DNA of 64,000 nt from Lysinibacillus mangiferihumi (GCF_003049665.1 NZ_PYWM01000013.1:62001-126000), one strand, 5' to 3'. Shown: positions 1-8,779, counted from the stretch's first letter. The notes: generated by a model not told the origin, from the letters alone. Numbers and translations are program-made.

Positions 1-1
1 T

Positions 2-145
2 ATGACAGGCATGGAAAATGCAACTGTACGCATTGATGATGCCGTACAAACGACTGTCTATATGGTCGATTTTGCTTTAACAACTACTGGTGAAGAAATG
101 AAAAATCATAAATGGGTGACTGATAGCGAGCTAGCTACAAAATAA
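2..145 (+). CDS. C-terminal end of a YdhK-like (DUF1541) protein, partial
   Basis: This is the last 47 codons of a gene that enters from the left edge and stops with TAA. The end reads TVYMVDF, then HKWVTDSELATK. This resembles the C-terminus of the DUF1541 repeat found in Bacillus YdhK-type secreted proteins (pattern A-T-I-D-x-A-x-x-T-T-V-Y then NHKWVTE). The function of that family is not established; members are often near metal or stress genes. The true start lies outside the window. The family call rests on a short stretch and is moderately sure. Confidence 0.6.
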   Translation: MTGMENATVRIDDAVQTTVYMVDFALTTTGEEMKNHKWVTDSELATK

Positions 146-151
146 TAACAA

Positions 152-185
152 AACAGCCTCTGTGGTTTTACCATCAGAGGCTGTT
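152..185. terminator. Bidirectional Rho-independent terminator
   Basis: An 11-bp perfect stem (AACAGCCTCTG / CAGAGGCTGTT) with a 12-nt loop is followed by a T run on the plus strand and preceded by A residues. It sits between two convergent genes: the YdhK-like gene ends at 145 and the response regulator on the other strand ends at 188. It can therefore serve both. Confidence 0.85.
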
Positions 186-187
186 TT

Positions 188-880
188 TCATTCTAAAACC
201 TTTTTGTCACCGCTTTTATGCCATTTATAGCCGATTCCCCACACTGTCTGTAAATAATCATCCACTGGAAAGCCACTTTTTCGAAGCTTATCCCGTAAAT
301 TGCGGACATGTGAATCAATCGTTCGGTCTTCAATTGCTACATTATATCCCCATACAGTGTTGATTAAATGCTCTCTTGAGAAAACTTTATTTTGATAATC
401 AAGAAATAATGCTAACATCGAAAATTCTTTTGGCGTTAAAGAAATCATCTTTTGGTGAAAAGATGACTCAAAGGATTCTTTATTTAAGCATAGCCCTTCG
501 AAATTAATAACGATTTCTTCAGCCTTTGTTCTTCTTAAAACAGCCTGTATACGCGCTAACAATTCTTCCTCATCGAAAGGCTTTAAAATATAGTCGTCAG
601 CTCCAAGATTTAACCCTTTTATAATATCAGCCTGTTCCCCTTTTGCCGTAAGCATAATAACCGGCACGTCCCAAAACTTCCTTATTTCCTGACATACTTG
701 CCAGCCATCCATATCAGGCATCATAATATCTAACAGCACTAAATCGATATGATGTTCTTCTAAATATTCTAAAGCATCTCTCACAGACGACCTAGCAATG
801 CAATGAAAAGAAGGTTCAAGATAAAGGGTTAGTAACTCTAACATCCTTGGTTCATCGTCAATTAATAATAATGTTTTCAT
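188..880 (-). CDS. OmpR/PhoB-family response regulator
   Basis: DNA-binding response regulator of 230 residues. The N-terminal receiver domain (about 1-115) shows the acidic pair DDE near residue 8, the phospho-acceptor Asp in LVLLDIMMPDMDGW near 51, the T in MLTAK and the K in LKPF near 100. The C-terminal winged helix (about 130-222) ends with the typical TVWGIGYKW strand. It follows its histidine kinase by only 6 nt, so the order is kinase then regulator, the reverse of the common arrangement. Its AAGGAG ribosome site lies just upstream of ATG. The regulated genes cannot be told from the sequence; candidates are the flanking YdhK-like gene or the mhq cluster. The family call is secure, the stimulus unknown. 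Confidence 0.93.
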   Translation of the reverse strand: MKTLLLIDDEPRMLELLTLYLEPSFHCIARSSVRDALEYLEEHHIDLVLLDIMMPDMDGWQVCQEIRKFWDVPVIMLTAKGEQADIIKGLNLGADDYILKPFDEEELLARIQAVLRRTKAEEIVINFEGLCLNKESFESSFHQKMISLTPKEFSMLALFLDYQNKVFSREHLINTVWGYNVAIEDRTIDSHVRNLRDKLRKSGFPVDDYLQTVWGIGYKWHKSGDKKVLE

Positions 881-886
881 TTGTTC

Positions 887-2251
887 CTACTCCTTAAACA
901 ATAATTTAAAAGTAGTCCCTTTGTTTTCCTCACTAACAACGGTAATTTCCCCTCCATGTGCATGAACGAGCTCCTTTACAATGGCAAGTCCTAATCCTAA
1001 ACCGCCATTGGCACGCGTACGAGATTTATCAACCCTATAAAAACGTTCAAAAATATAAGGTAAATCCTTCTGCGGAATTCCTTTTCCGGTATCTTTTATA
1101 ATAATTGATACGAAATGATTGTTTCTTTCCACTTGTAAGAAAGTCGAATCTCCTGAGGAACAATAAGTCAGCGCATTATTTAACAAATTCAAAATAATTT
1201 GCTCCAACCTTATTGTATCAGCCAATAAAGTTAGTCCCGCTTCACATTGCACAAAAAGGTCAATGTGTTTTTCATGAAAAGCAGGTCTTAACTTTGCCTC
1301 AATACTTGCCACAAAGTCATCCATATGAAGACATTCTTTGTTTATAACAAATGCGTTTTCATCCATTTTTGCTAAATCAAATAAGTCTTTTATTAACCGT
1401 GATAATCGATTCGTTTCATCAATAATAATACGTAAATACTTTTGACGATCTCGTTCCGATAAATCTCGTTTATAAAGAATATCTGTATAACCTTTTATAA
1501 ACGTAATCGGTGTTCGCAGCTCATGAGCAATACTCGATAAAAATTCCTTTCTTTCCTCTCGTAAATGATTTAAGTCATCAGATAATAGTTGAATAGCATT
1601 CGCAAGATCACTTAATTCATCTTGACCATTCGTTGAAAGGGCTACTGTAAAATCCCCTTTACTCATTTTTAATGTTGCTTCTTTCATTTCAATTAATGGA
1701 CGAGCAAGCTTTCTAGATAACACAATAATCACTACAATGGTCACCAATCCCGACACAAGCCCAACAATTAGGAAGTGTTTATTTAATCGCTCCATTAAGG
1801 CATGGATAGAATCTGTATTTTGGAACATAAAAACATAGCCAATGGTCTTTTGCTGTTTTTGAATTGGACTAACGGTCGCTATATACTTTTCATCTTGCCA
1901 ATTGTTCTCTAGCACCTGACCATCATAAGGTACACTTGCTCCAAGCCTCTGTAAATATGCTTTTATATCAAGGTGCGGCGAAGAAGTAGCTAAAATTTTG
2001 CCAGCACGATCTGCGATCACAACCTCTGTATTATCTCGGGATTCCATTAATAATATATGTGATAACGTTTCCTTTTCGAAATTTTGCTCCAATATCTTTC
2101 GATGCGAATTACCCGTTGTCTGCAAGTTTGTTAATTCTTCATCAACTCTCGAATTCGTCAAAGAAAGATGCAAAAATAACATCATAAACGTTTCTATGCA
2201 AAACAATGTGATAAAAAAGATAATGCCAAGCTTTAGTGAAAGTTTTTTCAT
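887..2251 (-). CDS. Membrane sensor histidine kinase (HAMP, HisKA, HATPase)
   Basis: Sensor kinase of 454 residues, partner of the response regulator downstream. A first transmembrane helix lies at about 7-27 and a second at about 160-182. Between them is an extracytoplasmic sensor region of about 130 residues. Then come a HAMP linker, the HisKA box with phospho-His in SIAHELRTPITF, and a HATPase_c domain with N box (NLLNNALTY), G1 (DTGKGIP), F box (YIFERFYRVDKSR) and G2 (GLGLGLAIV). All catalytic motifs are intact. GGTGG precedes the ATG start. The ligand is not evident, and resemblance to named systems (HssS, YkoH) is too weak to claim. Confidence 0.92.
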   Translation of the reverse strand: MKKLSLKLGIIFFITLFCIETFMMLFLHLSLTNSRVDEELTNLQTTGNSHRKILEQNFEKETLSHILLMESRDNTEVVIADRAGKILATSSPHLDIKAYLQRLGASVPYDGQVLENNWQDEKYIATVSPIQKQQKTIGYVFMFQNTDSIHALMERLNKHFLIVGLVSGLVTIVVIIVLSRKLARPLIEMKEATLKMSKGDFTVALSTNGQDELSDLANAIQLLSDDLNHLREERKEFLSSIAHELRTPITFIKGYTDILYKRDLSERDRQKYLRIIIDETNRLSRLIKDLFDLAKMDENAFVINKECLHMDDFVASIEAKLRPAFHEKHIDLFVQCEAGLTLLADTIRLEQIILNLLNNALTYCSSGDSTFLQVERNNHFVSIIIKDTGKGIPQKDLPYIFERFYRVDKSRTRANGGLGLGLAIVKELVHAHGGEITVVSEENKGTTFKLLFKE

Positions 2252-2490
2252 CCTGTAACCACCTATATTTCAAAATGATAACGTGTAAGTGTGAAGATTT
2301 TATGCAGAAGAAAGATACTTCTATTAAATAGTATAAAATAAAAATTACATGCTCATTGATTTTTCATCCTATGTAGTACCTAATGCAAATAAGAATAAAC
2401 CATATATTAGAAATGTATAGTAGGTACGTTTTGCTCGACTCCTGCTGGAAAAGCATGACACTTTAGAGCCCGTGCAATGCCAACAACCCT

Positions 2491-2826
2491 AAAAAAGAAT
2501 GAGGCTGGTACAAAAGAGAAAAAGTGTTAGATTGAACCCAATCAATCTAACACTTTTTTGGTATGCCGTTGTTGTCCGCTACAGCGGTGCTTTCCGCGGG
2601 CACACCGTAAGCCGCAACCCTCGCTAACGCGCGGTCTGTTGCGTCTAACATTGTGTGCTGTTCCCGCTGGAGTCACCGCCTTCGCTACCAACAACTAGTA
2701 AACATTTCTAATTTTTTAAATTGCAAAAGCAAGAATAGCTAAGGTCTCCATATAGCAAAAAAATTATGAACACCTTTCCTCTGTTCTTTAAATTTTTTTA
2801 GTTATGTTCCAGCCTCATTCTTTTTT
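2491..2826. repeat. Intergenic repeat element, copy A, with terminal inverted repeats
   Basis: The element is about 336 bp and is bounded by an 18-bp perfect inverted repeat (AAAAAAGAATGAGGCTGG at 2491 and its complement at 2809). Inside are a perfect 14-bp hairpin (GTGTTAGATTG arms, 2521-2557) and a GC-rich core at 2568-2695 that is itself a long imperfect palindrome containing GCTTTCCGCGGGCACACC. Copy B at 12067-12364 shares the same plan, and copy C at 54828-55004 shares core plus hairpin. It ends 1 nt from the stop of the FMN reductase and may act as its terminator. A second, degenerate repeat-like stretch (CGACTCCTGCTGGAAAAGCA) lies just to the left near 2440. Confidence 0.85.
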
Positions 2827-2827
2827 A

Positions 2828-3370
2828 TTAAATATAATTTTTAACCCAATCTAAGAAGTTTTCAATTACTGAATCAAGGAATTTGACAGTTCCTTCATCT
2901 GTTAAATTACCTTCTGCATCAAATTTTGTGTGGACAGCGCCAATATAAACATCATTACCACTTAGCAATGGTGAATTAATGCCAGGTGAGAATAAAATAT
3001 CACGTAAATGTAATTGCGCTTTAACCGTTCCTAAGTTCCCCATAGATGCTCCCATCATAAAGGATGGTTTACCAATCATTACTTTATCCACTCGTGATAG
3101 CCAATCTATCGCGTTTACCATCACCCCTGGCACCGTTCCGTTATATTCTGGTGTGATCCACAGTACCGCGTCTGCCGCTTTTACTTTGGCTTTGAAATCC
3201 AAGACCGTTTGTGGTGCTTCATTTTCAATATCTTGATCGTACATTGGTAAATCTCGTAAGCTTAATACCTCTAGTTCAAACTTTTCTGTATAACGTTTTT
3301 GTATAAACTTTGCTAATTGCATATTATAAGATTCTTTACGGATACTACCTACGATTGCTACTACTTTCAC
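2828..3370 (-). CDS. NAD(P)H-dependent FMN reductase (flavodoxin-like)
   Basis: The 180-residue protein has the NADPH-dependent FMN reductase fold. An N-terminal strand-loop (VVAIVGSIRKESYNMQLA) binds FMN phosphate. The PEYNGTVPGVMVNAIDW motif near residues 96-112 and GKPSFMMGASMGNLGTVKAQ near 120 are classic for ChrR/AzoR-like quinone or azo reductases. The start is GTG, supported by TTAGGAGG 7 nt upstream. It is last in the same-strand run mhqR-dioxygenase-nitroreductase-reductase. This suits two-electron reduction of quinones so that they do not redox-cycle. The substrate is inferred from context and not shown by the sequence. Confidence 0.88.
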   Translation of the reverse strand: MKVVAIVGSIRKESYNMQLAKFIQKRYTEKFELEVLSLRDLPMYDQDIENEAPQTVLDFKAKVKAADAVLWITPEYNGTVPGVMVNAIDWLSRVDKVMIGKPSFMMGASMGNLGTVKAQLHLRDILFSPGINSPLLSGNDVYIGAVHTKFDAEGNLTDEGTVKFLDSVIENFLDWVKNYI

Positions 3371-3433
3371 GATATTTCCTCCTAAATGATTACTATTTTT
3401 AATATTGGTTAAGCATTTATATTTTATACTGCA

Positions 3434-4051
3434 CTAATAATAAGTAGTAAACTCTTCAACAGGTTTACGATACCCTCTTAAACGCTGACTACTTTCCTTT
3501 TCCTTACCGATTGTCATCATTAGTACAATTTCATGTGTTGCTGGCACATTGAATAGTGCACGCATTTGTTGTTGATCAAAGCCAATCATCGGACATGTAT
3601 CCCAGCCGCGATTTTTAGCTGCTAACATAAAGAGCATAGCCGAAAGTGATGCATTACGAATTGCATCTTCCTTCATAAACGCTTCGCCACGTTCTTCGTA
3701 AAACTTTGTATTATCGTCTATAAGATTGTCAAGTTCACAGTTTGTAATAATACCCAAATCAACCATACCTTGACTAATATGAGCCGTTTGCTTGTAAGCT
3801 TCTTTATCTCCTAATACTAAAATAACACCGGATGCTGAATGTACTTTATATTGACCATATGCAGCCTCGCGTACTTTTTCTTTTAATTCTTGATTTAACA
3901 CAACAATATATTCCGCGTGTTGCAAGTTGAATGCTGAAGGTGCAAGCTTTACATCTTCTAAAATGGGACGGATATCCTCCTCCGTCATTGTAATTCCCTC
4001 TATAAAATTATTTGCCGATCGACGTTTATCAATTAACTTTGTAAACTCCAT
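3434..4051 (-). CDS. mhqN: Nitroreductase-family protein, MhqN-like
   Basis: FMN-dependent nitroreductase-fold protein of 205 residues. It opens with the family pattern of a paired Lys/Arg (LIDKRRSANNF) and carries LAPSAFNLQHAEYIVV near 36-52, where FMN and the nicotinamide are normally held. The C-terminal part reads NRGWDTCPMIGFD then LMMTIGKEKESSQRLRGYRKP, where the reductase family keeps phosphate-binding Lys and Arg. B. subtilis MhqN (YdfN) is the same family and lies in the MhqR regulon with MhqO, as here. GGAGG lies upstream of ATG. No MhqR-type operator is seen directly before it, so it is probably cotranscribed with the dioxygenase gene upstream. The symbol is given by context and family. 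Confidence 0.75.
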   Translation of the reverse strand: MEFTKLIDKRRSANNFIEGITMTEEDIRPILEDVKLAPSAFNLQHAEYIVVLNQELKEKVREAAYGQYKVHSASGVILVLGDKEAYKQTAHISQGMVDLGIITNCELDNLIDDNTKFYEERGEAFMKEDAIRNASLSAMLFMLAAKNRGWDTCPMIGFDQQQMRALFNVPATHEIVLMMTIGKEKESSQRLRGYRKPVEEFTTYY

Positions 4052-4160
4052 TCTGACGTCCTCCAGTCATTCATTTTGCTTCGGTAGTACTGTCTACATT
4101 CATAATCTAAGACCTAACTAGCATTTACTTTCCAATTGCTTATTGCACACGGGAAAGTTA

Positions 4161-5144
4161 TTATTCATATTCTTTCTCAAATGGTATCGTACTTCTAACA
4201 GTATTAATTGGTCGAACAAGTTCTTCTATTTGTGCGCGCTTAGGCTCTAGGAAAGGTGGTAATGATAATTTTTCTCCCAATGTTTCATAAGGTTCATCTC
4301 CCATAAAGCCAGGTCCATCTGTCGCCCATTCAAATAAAATTTGAGGTGCTACACGTGCATAGAGCGATTCAAAGAAGTGACGGTTAACGTAACCAGACGT
4401 ATTGAAGCCAAAGCCTTCTAAGCGTGCTGTCCATTCATCTAGAACAGCTCGATCTGCTACACGAAATGCTGCATGGTGCACTGTACCAAAACCTTGACGG
4501 GCTACAGGTAAGATTGTGTTATATTCTACAATGATTTGCGCACCGTTCCCTCCCTCTCCTACCTCAAATAAATGGAAGTCTCCTTCTGCTGCTATTTCTG
4601 TGAAAAGCATTACTTTTTCTAACATTTCTTTGAAATAAGTAAAATTCGCAACACGTACAAATATTGGCCCTAATCCTGTAATGGCATATTCAAGCGGGAT
4701 AGGACCATCTTGCCAAGGTGTACCTGCGGCAACGCCTTTGTTGTTTTCGTCAGATATCAGTTGATACTGTTGATCGTCAAAATCAACAAACGATACGGTT
4801 TGCTTACCAAACTGTTCTTTAATGCCTGTATGTTTGATATTTAAGCGATTAAAGCGCTTTACCCAATAAACTAATGCTGCATCCGTTGGTACTCGAAATG
4901 ATGTTTTGGAAATCTCATTTGTTCCATGTACACCTTTTGGTATGTTCGGGAAGTCAAAGAATGTCATATCTGTACCTGCACTACCCTTATCATCTGCAAA
5001 AAATAGGTGATATGTTTGTATATCGTCCTGATTGACTGTTTTTTTTACGAGACGCATCCCTAGTACATACGTGAAAAATTTATAATTTTCTTCAGCACTA
5101 CTTGTTATCGCTGTTACATGGTGAATCCCTTTTAAATGATTCAT
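4161..5144 (-). CDS. mhqO: Ring-cleaving dioxygenase / glyoxalase-fold protein, MhqO-like
   Basis: Protein of 327 residues with two vicinal-oxygen-chelate (glyoxalase/extradiol dioxygenase) modules. The first begins LKGIHHVTAITSSAEENYKF, with the first metal-ligand His in GIHHVT. The second starts near residue 150 and includes FGTVHHAAFRV with another HH pair. A late Glu in PQILFEWATDGPGF fits the third metal ligand. This pattern matches the MhqO/PcpA group that acts on hydroquinone-type substrates. It is preceded by AGGAGG and, immediately upstream, by a palindrome matching the known MhqR operator (5163-5180). It is therefore very likely repressed by the MarR gene next door and induced by quinones or other electrophiles. 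Confidence 0.85.
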   Translation of the reverse strand: MNHLKGIHHVTAITSSAEENYKFFTYVLGMRLVKKTVNQDDIQTYHLFFADDKGSAGTDMTFFDFPNIPKGVHGTNEISKTSFRVPTDAALVYWVKRFNRLNIKHTGIKEQFGKQTVSFVDFDDQQYQLISDENNKGVAAGTPWQDGPIPLEYAITGLGPIFVRVANFTYFKEMLEKVMLFTEIAAEGDFHLFEVGEGGNGAQIIVEYNTILPVARQGFGTVHHAAFRVADRAVLDEWTARLEGFGFNTSGYVNRHFFESLYARVAPQILFEWATDGPGFMGDEPYETLGEKLSLPPFLEPKRAQIEELVRPINTVRSTIPFEKEYE

Positions 5145-5162
5145 AATTAAAAGCCTCCTATT

Positions 5163-5180
5163 TATCTCGAAATCGAGATA
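5163..5180. promoter_or_regulatory. MhqR-type operator before the dioxygenase gene
   Basis: TATCTCGAAATCGAGATA has 8-bp perfect arms. It matches the published B. subtilis MhqR operator pattern tATCTcgAAtTCgAGATa. It lies between the end of the MarR-family gene and the ribosome site of the dioxygenase gene, where bound repressor would block transcription. Confidence 0.85.
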
Positions 5181-5195
5181 TATGTGTAAAATTTT

Positions 5196-5630
5196 TTATT
5201 TATTAATGGCATTAAGACCGACCTTTTTTAAAGCCATATTCATTATTTCCAACTCCTGCTGGTCCAATATTTGAAAAATTTCATTTATCTTCTGTTCATG
5301 GAGCGGGAAAATTCTATCCATTAAAACCTGTCCCTCATCTGTTAACACTGCATACGTAACACGTCGGTCATTAGCACAAGCACGTCGACAAACAAAATCT
5401 TTTTGCTCCAGCTTATCAATCACATACGTAATACTACTACTTGCAACTAAAATTTTCTTACCAATTACTTGAATGGGCTGTTCGCCATTATGATATAAAA
5501 AATCTAGTACCGCAAATTCCGTTTGGTTTAAATCATACTGAAGCAAATCTTTTTTGGTTGCATCCTGAACAGATTGATAAGCGCGGAACATAATCGTAAA
5601 AGCTTTTAAATAACGATTTTCTTCCTTCAT
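5196..5630 (-). CDS. mhqR: MarR-family repressor, MhqR-like
   Basis: Winged-helix regulator of 144 residues, from ATG at 5630 with AGGAG 10 nt upstream. A GTG three codons earlier sits too close to the ribosome site. The recognition-helix region (about 45-75) reads QTEFAVLDFLYHNGEQPIQV then VASSSITYVIDKLEQKDFV, followed by the wing with RRVTYAVLTDEGQ. Together with the adjacent dioxygenase and nitroreductase genes, and with two copies of the MhqR operator (before this gene and before the dioxygenase), this supports an autoregulated quinone-responsive MhqR orthologue. One Cys pair (VCRRACANDRR) is present in the wing region. Confidence 0.85.
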   Translation of the reverse strand: MKEENRYLKAFTIMFRAYQSVQDATKKDLLQYDLNQTEFAVLDFLYHNGEQPIQVIGKKILVASSSITYVIDKLEQKDFVCRRACANDRRVTYAVLTDEGQVLMDRIFPLHEQKINEIFQILDQQELEIMNMALKKVGLNAINK

Positions 5631-5663
5631 AAGATGCACGCTCCTATTTACCTCGAAATTAAT

Positions 5664-5681
5664 TATCTTTAATTCGAGATA
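5664..5681. promoter_or_regulatory. MhqR-type operator before mhqR (autoregulation)
   Basis: TATCTTTAATTCGAGATA matches the operator before the dioxygenase gene at 13 of 18 positions, with the right half TCGAGATA conserved. A further half site (CCTCGAAATTAA) lies immediately nearer the start codon at 5651-5662. The placement upstream of the repressor gene fits negative autoregulation. Confidence 0.7.
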
Positions 5682-5786
5682 ATAATATCATAAAAATATC
5701 CTGCTAGCAATCCTTTTGTCTTAAACCCTTCTGTGGCATTTAAAATGGACTCAGATTGATTTATAAAAAGGCGTTGCAAATCGTAG

Positions 5787-5817
5787 AAAAAGCCCTATAC
5801 ATATTACCGTATAAGGC
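5787..5817 (-). terminator. Terminator of the YusW-like gene
   Basis: On the minus strand, a 9-bp stem with one mismatch (GCCTTATAC / GTATAGGGC) is followed by TTTTT. It lies 8 nt past the stop codon. Confidence 0.7.
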
Positions 5818-5824
5818 ACAGCTA

Positions 5825-6292
5825 TTACTTCAATCGTTTAAACTCTTTTTCTGTTCCATCCGCAAATTCCACTTCTACCTCAATGGATTGGTAATCATCT
5901 TTAATATTAAATACTTTAATAACCTGCTCAATTACTTCATCATTCGGTGTTGTTGAATCAAACGTTAGTTGCTTCAATAATGGTTCGACCTTCGTATAAG
6001 CCTTATCACCTTGTATTCTTTCATTGTTGCGATCATCTTTTAATTTAACTTCTAAACCGTTCTTCTTATTTTCATATTCAATCTCATAAGATTCTGTTGG
6101 CGAATAATCGACATCCAATGCAAATTCCAAAAAGTTAAAAGGCACTTGGTCAGTGACATTTTCGCCAGCTTGTTGATTTGTATTTTGCTCAATTGGAGCA
6201 TTTGCAGGTACGTCTTTTACCTCATCTTTATTACAACCATAAAGTAAACCTGTCGCTAATGAGAATACTAATAAGTTTTTATAAATTCGCAT
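5825..6292 (-). CDS. YusW-like lipoprotein
   Basis: Small secreted lipoprotein, about 155 residues from ATG at 6292. AAGGAG lies 8 nt before this ATG; an in-frame GTG three codons earlier is too close to it. The signal peptide MRIYKNLLVFSLATGLLYGC ends in a lipobox (LLYG-C). The mature part begins with an Asn/Gln/Glu-rich linker. It is followed by a domain of about 95 residues (VPFNFLEFALDVDYSPTES to the end) resembling B. subtilis YusW: a beta-rich region, LLKQLTFDSTTPNDEVIEQV, and a closing IEVEVEFADGTEKEFKRLK strand. The function of YusW is unknown. The gene appears monocistronic, with its own terminator. Confidence 0.75.
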   Translation of the reverse strand: MRIYKNLLVFSLATGLLYGCNKDEVKDVPANAPIEQNTNQQAGENVTDQVPFNFLEFALDVDYSPTESYEIEYENKKNGLEVKLKDDRNNERIQGDKAYTKVEPLLKQLTFDSTTPNDEVIEQVIKVFNIKDDYQSIEVEVEFADGTEKEFKRLK

Positions 6293-6354
6293 TATTTCCA
6301 CTCCTTTTCTTGCATGTATTCTTCCCTAAAACCGCTCCAATTAAACGGCAAAAA

Positions 6355-6380
6355 GGTATCTCTTTAAGTCAAGAGATACC
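6355..6380. terminator. Terminator after the SLH protein gene
   Basis: A perfect 10-bp stem, GGTATCTCTT / AAGAGATACC, is flanked by A and T runs on both sides. It lies 45 nt past the stop of the SLH-domain gene on the minus strand. Confidence 0.85.
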
Positions 6381-6425
6381 CTTTTCCTCCATCCTAAACA
6401 GATGGAAGAATTCATTCAAATTGTC

Positions 6426-8654
6426 CTAGTAGAAATTACGACTAGCATTATTTTCATGAATAGCACGAGCTAAGCGAAGTGTTGACACAGCTAAATCAGC
6501 ATAACTTACTTCTGCAGTGGCATTAAAGTTATTTTGTTGTGCATCAATTAACCCCATCGCGCTTGCTAATGCAACATATCCTGTATACGCTGGATCGATA
6601 GTGCTGGCATCTGCGAAGTTTAATTTATAAATATCGCTATGCTTAGCAGCACTTTCTAAACGTAATACATGAATATACCATTCTGCAAGTTCCTGACGAG
6701 TCAATTTTGCATCAACAGCAAATTCATTTGCTGGTTGTAATACGCCCATTCTTACTGCTTGTTCAACCACTCCGTATAACGGATGTTTCGCATCAATATT
6801 ACTAAAGGATTGAGGGGCTTCTTCTTCATTTCCATATGTTCCAAAATGTCCATATGTCAATGATTTAAGCATAATTTTCAATGCCTCACCTTTTGTCACA
6901 GATGTATCAGCATTAAAGCTTGCTGGATCTTTTACTTCCAACACATTTTGAGCTAATAAGTAATTTAGTTCCTTTGCAGCAGTTGGGTGTGAAATTTGAG
7001 GTTTACTATTTGAATCATCAACGCTATTTACCCATTTGCCAGTTGTTGCATCAATTTGATTGAAAAGGCTACCTTCATAAGTCGGTGCATACACTAAATC
7101 ATAGTGGTTATTATCCTCTTTATCCTGCTTTGTATACTGCAGTTTTAGCTTTAATGCATTACTAAATGTTTCCTTCACCTTATCAGCTGATACAGCATTA
7201 CTTACAGCCGGCCAGTTATCAATTTTCTGTTGGTTAATTGTTAATGAGCGCAATGAACCATCTGATCCGATGCTTACATAAATTTCATCGCCAACAACAG
7301 CAATTCCATTGACTACGCGTGGGAAAGAGAAGCTATATTGCTTGCCATAACTATCATAAGCAAAATCATCTAAAGGTTTTGCATAGTTATGAATATAAGA
7401 CGGAGCCCACTCTTTTAAGTAGTCGATTGCTTTTGCCATCGCAGCATCTTTAGTAATTGTTTCTGCTTTTTTATCTGATACCATGAAGTCTCTACGTACA
7501 TCATAGAACTGAGTAATTTCACCAGTTGCCTTGTTAATTTCAAGTGACGCACCAGTGCCACCACTATCATAATTATACATATAGTTTACAGAGTAGAGTG
7601 TGTCACCGTTTTCATTTTCTCTTTCATCAATCATCTCAATTTGCAACTTCGCCTTTTCAGGGTCCACTTTTAAGAAGGACTTTGCAAATTCCTCCACTTC
7701 TTCAAGTGTCATGCCGCTTTTTCTCGGAGCAAGTTGTTCTGAAGAAAGCTTTTCAACACCCTTTGCTTTTGGTGCTTGCGATACGAAACCATTCGCTGTT
7801 TGCCATTGACCAGTTAATGCATTTACACCATAGAAGCTTGATGTTGGCACATACACTAGTTTGACATTGCGTTTTTCAGATTGGAAATTATAGTCTACAT
7901 AATAACGTAGCTCAACAGCAAAGTTCTCACGAATTTGTGCAAGAACATCTTCCTCACTCTTTTTCTTTTCTATACTATCGAACGTTGCTTTAGAAGATAC
8001 ATCTGAATTGCGATATACTTGTACAACTTCTCCATTAGCAAGCACGCCGATAGAAATGAAATGGTCACTAATTGCCACACCGTTTTGTGTTGGTGCATAC
8101 GTATAGGAATAAGTAATTGGTTCTGATAATGGACGAGTGAAATTATAACCGTAAAGATAATCATATTCATCTTCTTGCAACTTATAATTTGCTGTATTCG
8201 GGAATTTCTTTAAGAAATCCTGTGCAATTTTTTGTGCATCTTCTTTTGAATATTTTGCAGGATAGAGCGCATCTGCAACATTCGCTGGCTGGTAATAGAA
8301 GTTTTCTAGCTCTAAATTATCGCCCTTAAATGTGATGCTACCATAGATATCTTTTCCATTCACCGTTTTATGGAAGCTCAATTCATAACGAACCGTTTTA
8401 TCATCGTTATAATAATGGCCACTTCCAGTATGGAAATCATTATCTGTTAAAAAATTGAACTTTTCTGGGAAAAGCTCACGTAATTTTTTAATAAGTGTGC
8501 TTTTTGTTACTTTTGTTTCAGTAGAGGCTACTTGAATCTCAATTCTTTCTGGAGCATCCTTAACATTAGCAGAAGCTTGTGCCATTGGAGAAAGAACCCC
8601 GACAGAAAATGCAGTAGACGTTAAAATAATTCCTAACTTTTTAAATTTACCCAA
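6426..8654 (-). CDS. Secreted YcdB/YcdC-repeat protein with C-terminal SLH domains
   Basis: Exported surface protein of 742 residues. A Sec signal peptide (MGKFKKLGIILTSTAFSVGVLS..AQASA) is followed by repeated PepSY/YcdB-type units of about 120 residues. In these, a YDDKTVRYELSFHKTVNGKDIYGSITF-like sheet alternates with DAQKIAQDFLKKFPN-like helices; copies start near 35, 165, 330 and 440. From about 590 to the end come S-layer homology repeats (KGEALKIMLKSL, AVRMGVLQPANEF, LTRQELAEWYIHVLRL, GYVALASAMGLIDAQQ), which anchor proteins to pyruvylated cell-wall polymer. B. subtilis YcdB/YcdC have the repeat part but lack SLH domains. The role may be protease-inhibitor-like (PepSY), which is inference only. 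Confidence 0.85.
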   Translation of the reverse strand: MGKFKKLGIILTSTAFSVGVLSPMAQASANVKDAPERIEIQVASTETKVTKSTLIKKLRELFPEKFNFLTDNDFHTGSGHYYNDDKTVRYELSFHKTVNGKDIYGSITFKGDNLELENFYYQPANVADALYPAKYSKEDAQKIAQDFLKKFPNTANYKLQEDEYDYLYGYNFTRPLSEPITYSYTYAPTQNGVAISDHFISIGVLANGEVVQVYRNSDVSSKATFDSIEKKKSEEDVLAQIRENFAVELRYYVDYNFQSEKRNVKLVYVPTSSFYGVNALTGQWQTANGFVSQAPKAKGVEKLSSEQLAPRKSGMTLEEVEEFAKSFLKVDPEKAKLQIEMIDERENENGDTLYSVNYMYNYDSGGTGASLEINKATGEITQFYDVRRDFMVSDKKAETITKDAAMAKAIDYLKEWAPSYIHNYAKPLDDFAYDSYGKQYSFSFPRVVNGIAVVGDEIYVSIGSDGSLRSLTINQQKIDNWPAVSNAVSADKVKETFSNALKLKLQYTKQDKEDNNHYDLVYAPTYEGSLFNQIDATTGKWVNSVDDSNSKPQISHPTAAKELNYLLAQNVLEVKDPASFNADTSVTKGEALKIMLKSLTYGHFGTYGNEEEAPQSFSNIDAKHPLYGVVEQAVRMGVLQPANEFAVDAKLTRQELAEWYIHVLRLESAAKHSDIYKLNFADASTIDPAYTGYVALASAMGLIDAQQNNFNATAEVSYADLAVSTLRLARAIHENNASRNFY

Positions 8655-8779
8655 AATATCCCTCCTAAATTACAATTTACCATAATTATATATTATATTA
8701 CCAAATTAGGGAATAGTATTTACAGATTATTTCCAAATAGTTGAGAAATAGATTGGGTATACCATTATCCCTATCATTG

